From an uncultured Gammaproteobacteria bacterium (lineage in GTDB: Bacteria > Pseudomonadota > Gammaproteobacteria > Arenicellales > Poriferihabitantaceae): a DNA stretch of 64,000 nucleotides. This document shows positions 36,382 to 43,311 of the stretch, piece by piece. Numbering within the stretch: position 1 is the stretch's first letter; every line of letters begins with the position of its first letter. The stretch covers positions 31,510 to 95,509 of the forward strand of contig CAMYNW010000029.1 of NCBI GenBank assembly GCA_947259885.1. Reading direction: 5' to 3'. Under the pieces are notes generated by a model. It had not been told where the DNA came from. It did not search any database and saw only the letters and a program-made list of their open reading frames with translations. The position numbers and the translations under genes were made by a program.

Positions 36382-36416
36382 CAGCCCTCGCCGAGTAACC
36401 CCGCGGGGGCTTTTTA
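36382..36416 (+). terminator. Rho-independent terminator of rpmB-rpmG
   Basis: AGCCCTCGC and GCGGGGGCT form a G+C-rich stem with a loop of about 10 bases, followed directly by TTTTT. It starts 25 bases after the rpmG stop. Confidence 0.85.
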
Positions 36417-36435
36417 ATGCCAGGACGGCATGTAT

Positions 36436-36553
36436 CCCGCGAGCGCAGGATGCGCAAGAGCGGGGAAATGACGAGGACGGCATGTATCCCGCGAGCGCAG
36501 GATGCGCAAGAGCGGGGAAACCCGCGAGCGCAGGATGCGCAAGAGCGGGGAAA
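36436..36553. repeat. Three copies of a palindromic 33-bp element
   Basis: Core copies start at 36436, 36488 and 36521. Each begins CCCGCGAGCGCAGGATGCGC and ends with AAGAGCGGGGAAA. Outer arms (CCCGC/GCGGG) and inner arms (GCGCA/TGCGC) can both pair, so each forms a hairpin. Copies 1 and 2 share 15-20 further upstream bases (GACGGCATGTAT). This looks like a REP-type element that was tandemly multiplied. Confidence 0.8.
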
Positions 36554-36629
36554 TGACCAGGACGACTTCTGGTTACACCTCAAATATAATAACTGCATTG
36601 AACCGGTTCACCCTGCAAGGAGTTTTCTA

Positions 36630-37259
36630 ATGCTTCCAACCCGCCGCACCCTGCTCAAAGCCACTACACTTTTAGTGCCGAGCGCTACTTTGGCGCAGGC
36701 GCTAGATTTCACCCAGGCGCAAACCGAAGGCCCGTTTTATCCCACACAGATTCCTCTAGATGCCGATGCCGACTTGGTGCAGGTAGAAGGCAAGTCCCGT
36801 CCGGCTACCGGGATTGTTTCGCATCTAAGCGGTCGCTTGCTCGATCAGAATGGTTGTCCGATTCAAAATGCAAAAGTAGAAATCTGGCAATGTGATGCAT
36901 TCGGCGCATATCATCATCGTTTAGACAGAGGCAACATCGCGGAGGCTGAATTCCAGGGTTATGGATATACGCGATCTGGAAAAAATGGACACTATCGTTT
37001 CAGGACCATTCGCCCGGTTAGTTATCCAGGCCGCACACCGCACATCCATGTCAAGGTCAGTAAGTCTGGTATGAATGGATTGACTACACAGCTGTATATC
37101 GAAGGAGAACCGCAAAATCAAAAAGATTTTCTATTTAATCGGATACCGGAGGAGAAACGTGGGGGCGTTCTTGCCACGTTTCCGGGTTCAGAAGCAGAGT
37201 CCGAAACCGTCGTGCCGGAGTTCGATATCGTTATAGGGCAGACTATTGTATGCGCATAA
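36630..37259 (+). CDS. Exported intradiol ring-cleavage dioxygenase-like protein
   Basis: A 209-residue protein. RRTLLKATTLLVPSATLAQA at the N-terminus is a signal, possibly Tat-type because of the Arg pair. The dioxygenase fold shows all four expected Fe(III) ligands: Tyr94 (FGAYHH), Tyr132, His138 and His140 (SYPGRTPHIHVKV). Intradiol enzymes cleave catechols between the hydroxyls; exported versions are poorly characterised. AAGGAG lies 9 bases before the chosen ATG. A longer open frame upstream runs through the palindromic repeats and is not considered coding. Confidence 0.87.
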   Translation: MLPTRRTLLKATTLLVPSATLAQALDFTQAQTEGPFYPTQIPLDADADLVQVEGKSRPATGIVSHLSGRLLDQNGCPIQNAKVEIWQCDAFGAYHHRLDRGNIAEAEFQGYGYTRSGKNGHYRFRTIRPVSYPGRTPHIHVKVSKSGMNGLTTQLYIEGEPQNQKDFLFNRIPEEKRGGVLATFPGSEAESETVVPEFDIVIGQTIVCA

Positions 37260-37375
37260 ATCTTACTTTATGGAACAGTCAGATTGCTGTTCTCGTTGAC
37301 TTCTATGAATGTCTGCAACATCCTGTCACTCTTCGACTACTTATAAAAAACAGCAAAGTGCGATAGAATTGGAAC

Positions 37376-37395
37376 ACATAAAGATATCTTTATGT
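37376..37395. promoter_or_regulatory. 20-bp palindrome upstream of the betaine-homocysteine methyltransferase
   Basis: ACATAAAGATATCTTTATGT is a perfect palindrome 31 bases before the ATG at 37426. It resembles, from memory, operators of ArsR-type methionine-cycle regulators (SahR/SamR). The downstream gene is a methionine-cycle enzyme, which fits. No regulator gene is adjacent. Confidence 0.6.
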
Positions 37396-37425
37396 TATTG
37401 ACCTGAATCTCTATGATGACACCCT

Positions 37426-38487
37426 ATGGCCGATGATCAGAATCCTCTGAAAGAATTTCTCAATGAGAAGGGTGTGCTTCTTGCAGATGGTGCCACCGGC
37501 TCAAATCTGTTTGAGGTGGGTTTACAGACTGGCGATTCGCCGGAGATTTGGAACGACATCCATCCGGACCGGATTGCCAACCAATATCAGAGCTTTATTG
37601 ACGCGGGCTCAGATATTATTTTGACCAATAGTTTCGGCGGTACTCGTTACCGGCTCAAGCTGCATGACGCCGATGACCGGGTAGAGGAGCTGAATATGAA
37701 GGCCGCGAAGATAGCCAGGCAACAGGTCGACAGTGCGAACAGAACAATACTGATCGGTGGTTCTATAGGTCCGACTGGAGAGATCCTGGAGCCGCTGGGA
37801 GCGCTGACTCAGGAACAGGCCGCGGCCGCTTTTGAAGAACAGGCTATGGCATTAGCTGCTGGTGGAGTAGATATCTGCTGGATCGAAACGATGTCGTCCA
37901 AAGAAGAGGTCGCTGCGGCTGTGACTGGTGCCTCAAGAGTTGGCTTGCCCATTGCAGCAACTTTCAGTGTAGATACAAATGGCCGGACCATGATGGGTCT
38001 GGCTCCGACAGATATCGTCAAACTTACACACGAATTAGAGCCGATTCCCTACGCAATAGGGGCTAACTGCGGTGTTGGCGCTTCGGAGTCTATTGCCGCA
38101 GTGGTTAATATGAAGCGTGCCTGCGCGCAACAAGGTGTTGACCCTGTCATCATTGTCAAAGCAAATTGCGGGGTGCCGGAATATATAGACGGTAAAATTG
38201 TGTATAGTGGTACCGAAGAAATCATGGCCGAGTACGTGAAACTGGCTGTGGATGCCGGGGCTTCAATTATTGGAGGCTGCTGTGGCACAACTTCGCGACA
38301 TGTTACGGCGATGCGAAAGTCGTTAGATGAGCACCATAAGGGTAAAGAGCCTGACCTTGAGCGCATTGTCAGCAAACTAGGGGAAGTGTCCACCGGCTCA
38401 AGGGCGCAACTGCGAGGAGAGATGAGTATTGCGGCGGGGGCATTATCGGATCGGGGCGAGCGTCCTCGGCGCAGGCGCCGCGCATAG
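37426..38487 (+). CDS. Betaine--homocysteine S-methyltransferase-like protein
   Basis: A 353-residue homocysteine methyltransferase (TIM barrel). The opening VLLADGATGSNLFEVGL and the zinc ligands in GANCGVG and GGCCGTTSRH are all in place, with TNSFGGTRYRLKLH and SIGPTGEILEPLG as further family blocks. The sequence is of the bacterial BHMT (glycine betaine) type, which makes methionine and dimethylglycine. A basic tail RPRRRRRA ends the protein. Betaine could also come from osmolytes taken up at sea, which is inference. The upstream palindrome suggests SAM/SAH-linked control. Confidence 0.85.
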   Translation: MADDQNPLKEFLNEKGVLLADGATGSNLFEVGLQTGDSPEIWNDIHPDRIANQYQSFIDAGSDIILTNSFGGTRYRLKLHDADDRVEELNMKAAKIARQQVDSANRTILIGGSIGPTGEILEPLGALTQEQAAAAFEEQAMALAAGGVDICWIETMSSKEEVAAAVTGASRVGLPIAATFSVDTNGRTMMGLAPTDIVKLTHELEPIPYAIGANCGVGASESIAAVVNMKRACAQQGVDPVIIVKANCGVPEYIDGKIVYSGTEEIMAEYVKLAVDAGASIIGGCCGTTSRHVTAMRKSLDEHHKGKEPDLERIVSKLGEVSTGSRAQLRGEMSIAAGALSDRGERPRRRRRA

Positions 38488-38664
38488 ATTGAGCTTATTT
38501 TCCGCTACCAGGGGGCGGTGATCCACAAAGTAAAAATTTCGCTAATTGCTCTGAAGTAGTAATTGCCGCGGGCGCGCACGTTTCTTCATGCATACTGCAT
38601 TGCGAGCCTTGCGAAATCACAGGTTTATTGAGACTCTTAAGTTTTTCGTCCGCAGTTTGATTCA
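38488..38664. other. Intergenic region upstream of ycaO
   Basis: About 180 bases. On the minus strand, a GTG-initiated frame of 62 codons (38683 to 38495) with four Ser/Cys/Thr-rich stretches is present; it may be a small peptide but has no clear ribosome binding site. No convincing promoter for ycaO was identified. Confidence 0.35.
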
Positions 38665-39885
38665 GTGACAGACGCCTTAGCACGTATCAATTATTTCGAA
38701 GGGACCCACCGGATTTTTCTTCCTGAAGCGACCCTCGAATTAGTACAGCGTCATCTGCAAGCAATGGGAATCACCCGGGTTGCAGATGTTACCGGATTAG
38801 ATACCGTCGGGATTCCGGTAGTGATGGTTTGTCGACCCAACTCCCGGTCTGTGTCGGTCTCACAGGGGAAAGGTAGCAATCTTCTGGCCGCCAAAGTGTC
38901 TGGTCTGATGGAGAGTATAGAGGGCTATCATGCTGAAAACATCTCTTTACCTCTAAGGCTTGGATCATGCAATGATCTACGCGGTCAGGTAACAGTGATA
39001 GAGCCCGAACTGCTGCCTGGATTGCAGGATACGCTGTATCATGAAAATTTGCCGATCACCTGGATTGAAGCAACTGACCTGTTGAGCGATGTTAGTTATT
39101 GGTTGCCTTATGAAATGGTGCATACCAACTATACCTATCCGAGACCAACGGGGTCAGGTTGTTTCCCGTCAAGCAGTAATGGTTTGGCTTCGGGAAACAG
39201 TATAGATGAAGCAACCGTGCATGGAATTTGTGAAGTAATAGAGCGGGATGCAATCTCACTTTGGGATCATTTTGGTGCGACCAGAATAGATAGAGTTTCA
39301 ATTGATCCGAAAAGTATTGATGATGATTATTGTATCGAAACACTCGCGAAGCTGAAGCTCGCCGGGCAAGAACCCTACATCTGGGACATTACATCTGACA
39401 CAGGGATACCTACTTATCTATGTGTAATCCTGGAAAAGAGTTTGGGATCACAACACGTGGGTGTTGGATCAGGGACTCACCTATCACGAGGTGTGGCGTT
39501 GTTGCGTGCCGTGCATGAGGCGGTTCAGGTCAGGACCACTTATATTGTTGGTGCCCGAGACGACATCATTTTGGACGAATATTCGCCTGAGGGAATTGCA
39601 TCAAAGCGCGACTTTTTTCAGAAAAAGATTGACCAGTCGTCATTCTCTAATTCGTTCACTCGCACGGCAACACTCGATTCAGAATATGTTAATCAGGATC
39701 TTGAAACGCTGCTGTTTCACTTGCAGGCCGTTGGAATAAATCAGGTAATGCGAGTGGACATAAGCAAATCTGAATTTAACATTCCAGTTGTGCGCGTAGT
39801 AATTCCGGGTCTTGAGTCGCCACACGATGATTATGGCTACGTTCCGGGTACGCGAGCGCGTATTGCGCAGGAGCAGTTTGGATGA
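38665..39885 (+). CDS. YcaO-domain protein
   Basis: A 406-residue YcaO enzyme. ATP-binding blocks are seen in GLASGNSIDEATVHGICEVIERDAISLW (about residues 173-200; the S-x-x-EA...E-x-x-ER pattern) and in GVGSGTHLSRGVALLRAVHEAVQVR (about residues 267-291). YcaO proteins activate backbone amides with ATP to give azolines, amidines or thioamides. No Pro-rich C-terminus typical of azoline-forming YcaOs is present, and its partner is TfuA, so thioamidation is the favoured role. GTG start. It overlaps tfuA-like gene by ATGA. First gene of a probable four-gene operon. Confidence 0.9.
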   Translation: MTDALARINYFEGTHRIFLPEATLELVQRHLQAMGITRVADVTGLDTVGIPVVMVCRPNSRSVSVSQGKGSNLLAAKVSGLMESIEGYHAENISLPLRLGSCNDLRGQVTVIEPELLPGLQDTLYHENLPITWIEATDLLSDVSYWLPYEMVHTNYTYPRPTGSGCFPSSSNGLASGNSIDEATVHGICEVIERDAISLWDHFGATRIDRVSIDPKSIDDDYCIETLAKLKLAGQEPYIWDITSDTGIPTYLCVILEKSLGSQHVGVGSGTHLSRGVALLRAVHEAVQVRTTYIVGARDDIILDEYSPEGIASKRDFFQKKIDQSSFSNSFTRTATLDSEYVNQDLETLLFHLQAVGINQVMRVDISKSEFNIPVVRVVIPGLESPHDDYGYVPGTRARIAQEQFG

Positions 39886-41198
39886 ACCTCGTGTTTGTGG
39901 GGCCGACAATCAGCCACAAAGAGGTGCAGCAGTATCTGGACTGTATTTGTATGCCTCCGGTTTGTCATGGTGATCTACTTGGATTGATTGATCAGCAGCC
40001 GGCAGCAATTGGAATTATTGATGGCTACTTCGAGGGCGCGCCCTCGGTATGGCACAAGGAGATACTTTATGCGATGAATCAAGGGGTAAATGTCTATGGC
40101 AGTTCCAGTATGGGGGCGCTGCGCGCTGCGGAACTGCATACGTTCGGCATGCGTGGGGTGGGAAAGATCTTCGAATGGTATCGCGACCTGGTGATTGAGG
40201 ATGACGATGAGGTGGCGGTGTTACATGGCCCAGCAGAAGTAGGGTATACGGTGGCATCAGAACCTATGATCAGTATTCGAGCGACACTCGGTTTAGCCCT
40301 GGAGCATGGCGTGATTGACCACGCTATTCATGACGAATTAATTGTCGGTGCAAAAAATACCTTTTACAAAAGACGCAGCTGGCGTTCGGTACGAGAGCAT
40401 GCGTCGGCATTGATCAATAAATCAGCTCTTGCGCAACTGGAAAGCTGGTTAGAGCAAAACCGAATTGATTTGAAGAAAGATGATGCCATTGCCATGCTTA
40501 AGACCATGGCATCTGAACAAGAAGAGCTTAAGCAACCATTCGAACCTAAATTCAATTTTGAATGGACAAATGTGTGGGATACTGCATACCAGACGATGGC
40601 TCCGAAAGCCTCGTCCGGGAGGGGTTTAGGTGTAAACGATCAAATAGTTTTGAATCAGTTGCGGCTTGATCCGGAGAAGTATCAGAGATACCGAGACAAA
40701 GCTTTACTTGCCTGGGTTTGTGGTAGACGCACGAATACCAATGTAGAAACGGATCAAGTGCAATTTGAGTTGCAAAAATTCAGAGAGACGAACCGGCTCG
40801 ATACACGACCACAGTTGCTGGACTACATGTCTCAGACAGATCTTGACGAAGAAAGGCTGACCGGTTCACTGCGCGAGGCGGCCTTGGTAAGGCAAACATT
40901 TCAGGCGGCTGGCGATCTTCGAGTTGGAATCATCTCCCAGTTGAAGCTCAGTGGTATATACCTCGACATGCTGGATACGGCGAATCGCAAACAAAGCGCC
41001 CTCGACCGCGCCGGCTTGATACCCGATCAATCGGGATTGATAAGACCTCAGCTTCTCGCATGGTATTACAGACAGCGCATTGGTAAGCCAATTCCGGACG
41101 ATATCACTGAAAGTCTTGCTCAAATCGACCTGGAACACTCGGATGACTTCTATCGCCTAATTGCCGAAGATTATTTATACTGGCAGTTATCACAATAA
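39882..41198 (+). CDS. TfuA-like protein with C-terminal extension
   Basis: A 438-residue protein. Residues 1-130 match TfuA: VFVGPTISHKEVQQYL, PPVCHGDLLGLI, IGIIDGYFEGAPSVWHKEIL, VYGSSSMGALRAAELHTFGM and IFEWYRDLVIEDDDEVAVLHGPA. TfuA partners YcaO in trifolitoxin synthesis and in thioamidation (thiovarsolins, methyl-CoM reductase), probably by supplying sulfur. Residues about 200-438 are a helical extension not expected for the core family; it may hold the precursor or another partner. Its ATG overlaps the ycaO stop. Confidence 0.88.
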   Translation: MNLVFVGPTISHKEVQQYLDCICMPPVCHGDLLGLIDQQPAAIGIIDGYFEGAPSVWHKEILYAMNQGVNVYGSSSMGALRAAELHTFGMRGVGKIFEWYRDLVIEDDDEVAVLHGPAEVGYTVASEPMISIRATLGLALEHGVIDHAIHDELIVGAKNTFYKRRSWRSVREHASALINKSALAQLESWLEQNRIDLKKDDAIAMLKTMASEQEELKQPFEPKFNFEWTNVWDTAYQTMAPKASSGRGLGVNDQIVLNQLRLDPEKYQRYRDKALLAWVCGRRTNTNVETDQVQFELQKFRETNRLDTRPQLLDYMSQTDLDEERLTGSLREAALVRQTFQAAGDLRVGIISQLKLSGIYLDMLDTANRKQSALDRAGLIPDQSGLIRPQLLAWYYRQRIGKPIPDDITESLAQIDLEHSDDFYRLIAEDYLYWQLSQ

Positions 41199-41224
41199 TC
41201 ACAGGCTCATAAAGGGATAGACGG

Positions 41225-42574
41225 GTGGGTACGCTTTTCAGGCTTTTTCCGCAAACACCGACACACGAAGACAGTTTGCCGGCGGAAATTGTGGAAGTAT
41301 CGCCGTCCGCTGGGAGTCTTGGTCCGGGGCCCAGCGATGACGCTATGTATGTCATATTCCCTGTTGATAAGGAGATCGAGTATGGAATGCATGAGGACAA
41401 TCTAGGACAACCATTTGTCTATCTGCCGCCATGGGATGGGCCTATATACGAACAGGCAGAGCCAGACCTGGACGGACATTTTCTTCACTACCAGGATGTC
41501 AACGACGGGCGGTTTCATGCAGCCCACGTTTATGCATCTATTCGCTTTACCCTGGATGTTTGGGAACAATATTACGGTCGTCCGATCAAATGGCACTTTC
41601 GCAGTCACTATGATCGTGCAGAGGTAATAATCCTGCCGAACTTCGATAATGCCCAGATAGGTTATGGATTTGTTGAGATCGGCACCAACGTTGACAAGAA
41701 GGATGGCTCTTTGTCGCCGTTTTCACTCAACTTCGATGTGATCGCGCATGAGGTGGGACATGGTTTAATTTATGCCGAGGTCGGTCTGCCTCATCCTGAA
41801 ACGGAGCAGGCCGAGTATCTTGGCTTTCAGGAGTCTTGCGCAGACATTGTGTCGATGATTGCTGTCCTGCACTTTAATTCAATTGTCTCTGAGGTGCTTA
41901 ATTCCACCTCCGGTAATCTCTACATGCATAATCATTTGAATCGATTTGCCGAGACCTCATCCAGCAGTCAGATTCGATTAGCCTCTAACGAATACAAAAT
42001 GTCTGATTTCAGAAATGGTTGGAAGGATGAACATATTCTGGCACAGCCGTTGACAGGGGCGGTATTCGATATTCTGGTGGATATTTTTCATGAGGAATTG
42101 GTGAGAGTAGGCGCGATTTCCGCGGAGCTCGAGGAGATTTCCGACCTGCTTGAAAATTCACCGGAATACGGAAAGCAGCTCCAGGATGATTTTGATCGCG
42201 CTTATGCAGATCATCCCTGGCTGTTCCATGACGCGTTAATTCATGCACGGGACCGGCTGGCCTTACTATTAATTAAAACATGGGCCAGATTATCGCCGGA
42301 TTATCTAGACTATACGGATGTCCATAAGGCAATGCTGATGGCTGATACAGAACTGTTTGACGGACAGTATCACACCATCATCGAGGTAAATTTCGCATGG
42401 CGGGAAATCGGTGCTGTCGCGGTAGGCCCGCGTCTGCCTAAAGACGATGATGGGCGCACTGAGAGCCACACTAATTCAAACCGAACCATGTTTCTGCTTG
42501 ATGACGAGCCTCCCGTGCGACGTTCATATTTTGAACGCTACAGCGTGGCTCGATCAAATGCATTAAAAATGTGA
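41225..42574 (+). CDS. HExxH zinc metallopeptidase of the RiPP-like cluster
   Basis: A 449-residue protein. HEVGH (residues 175-179) with Glu203 in FQESCADIVS (23 residues later) gives the gluzincin HExxH...E pattern of thermolysin-type peptidases. An Asp follows the Glu as in M4. No signal peptide is visible, so it would act in the cytoplasm. A GTG start follows AAGGGA. It lies 26 bases after the TfuA gene. The likely role is removal of a leader or excision of repeat units from the neighbouring precursor; this is inference from position. Confidence 0.75.
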   Translation: MGTLFRLFPQTPTHEDSLPAEIVEVSPSAGSLGPGPSDDAMYVIFPVDKEIEYGMHEDNLGQPFVYLPPWDGPIYEQAEPDLDGHFLHYQDVNDGRFHAAHVYASIRFTLDVWEQYYGRPIKWHFRSHYDRAEVIILPNFDNAQIGYGFVEIGTNVDKKDGSLSPFSLNFDVIAHEVGHGLIYAEVGLPHPETEQAEYLGFQESCADIVSMIAVLHFNSIVSEVLNSTSGNLYMHNHLNRFAETSSSSQIRLASNEYKMSDFRNGWKDEHILAQPLTGAVFDILVDIFHEELVRVGAISAELEEISDLLENSPEYGKQLQDDFDRAYADHPWLFHDALIHARDRLALLLIKTWARLSPDYLDYTDVHKAMLMADTELFDGQYHTIIEVNFAWREIGAVAVGPRLPKDDDGRTESHTNSNRTMFLLDDEPPVRRSYFERYSVARSNALKM

Positions 42575-42585
42575 ATTATTTACCC

Positions 42586-42614
42586 TCGACAGTGCCGGCG
42601 GGCTAAAATAAACT
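42586..42614 (+). promoter_or_regulatory. Candidate sigma-70 promoter of the repeat-peptide gene
   Basis: TCGACA (42586-42591), 17 bases, then TAAACT (42609-42614); five and four matches to consensus. It sits 37 bases before the ATG at 42652, so the precursor gene could be expressed more strongly than the enzymes. Confidence 0.4.
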
Positions 42615-42651
42615 AATTGATTGATAACACTAACCGAGAGGAAACGGGGTC

Positions 42652-43299
42652 ATGGCGGAAAACTTACTAAGTATCTCCGAGGTTTTGTTGTATGGGCGGG
42701 TGATGGAGGACGTAACTTACAACTACCAACAAACCGTCCCGGATCCACCGGACAATGACGACAAGTGTGATCCACCGCGCCCAGGCATAAACATTGGCGG
42801 TAACGCGCTGTTTCAACGGCAGCTTGCAGCAGACACGGGTGGTAACTTTGCACCCCGGTTGGCACGGATATATGGGTTTAGTTACGAAGGTTGCTATTTC
42901 GACCTGGATGCGCCAATCATACTGCTTGTACATGGCCCAGGAACAATCGCGGAGCGGCTCGCGTCTGATCCACGCGCGGCTCGAGGCCCTGAATCGCCCG
43001 ATTTATCGGGCAACGCCGCGCAGGATCATTCGTTTGCCGAAGATATCCGGGTATGGTCCTACGATAAGGGAGATTTCTCAATCAGGATGGACGCTATCAC
43101 CGGTACTCTGGAAGATATTCTGTTGAATATCGAACTCGGACACGGCGCCGGTTCGGTCAGTGGTGGTCGAGTCAGCGGCGGTCGGGTTAGTGGAGGAAGG
43201 GTTGCTGGCGGTCGCGTGAGTGGTGGAAGAGTTGCCGGAGGTAGAGTGAGCGGTGGCCGAGTTAGCGGTGGTCGAGTATCCGGCGGTAAAGACGACTAA
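42652..43299 (+). CDS. Candidate multi-core precursor protein with nine C-terminal VSGGR-type repeats
   Basis: A 215-residue protein not recognised as a known family. Residues 1-168 are ordinary, acidic sequence, with two Cys (DDKCDPP; YEGCYFD) and no signal peptide. From residue 169 to 213 there are nine tandem pentapeptides: VSGGR three times, VAGGR, VSGGR, VAGGR, VSGGR twice, VSGGK; DD ends the protein. GAGGAAAC stands before the ATG. The gene ends the run ycaO-tfuA-peptidase, so a modular precursor cut into short modified peptides is the best guess. An alternative is a Gly/Arg-rich structural or nucleic-acid-binding tail. Confidence 0.7.
   Translation: MAENLLSISEVLLYGRVMEDVTYNYQQTVPDPPDNDDKCDPPRPGINIGGNALFQRQLAADTGGNFAPRLARIYGFSYEGCYFDLDAPIILLVHGPGTIAERLASDPRAARGPESPDLSGNAAQDHSFAEDIRVWSYDKGDFSIRMDAITGTLEDILLNIELGHGAGSVSGGRVSGGRVSGGRVAGGRVSGGRVAGGRVSGGRVSGGRVSGGKDD
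43156..43290 (+). repeat. Nine 15-bp units encoding V-(S/A)-G-G-(R/K)
   Basis: The units are in register with the codons. Valine uses four codons (GTC, GTT, GTG, GTA), serine AGT, AGC and TCC, arginine CGA, CGG, CGC, AGG and AGA. The DNA has diverged at silent sites while the peptide stayed constant, which points to selection on the peptide and not to a recent slippage event. Confidence 0.92.
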
Positions 43300-43311
43300 A
43301 TTGTTTTTACT

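Noticed and set aside
36436..36553. CRISPR array
   Set aside because: The copies are palindromic, abut or nearly so, and there are no unique spacers or cas genes.
36417..36629. Extended N-terminus of the intradiol dioxygenase through the palindromic repeats
   Set aside because: The repeats encode a periodic Arg-rich text by chance; the ATG at 36630 has AAGGAG and begins a signal peptide.
43156..43290. Slippage-generated microsatellite
   Set aside because: Units differ at many silent positions while the peptide is kept, unlike a young tandem repeat.
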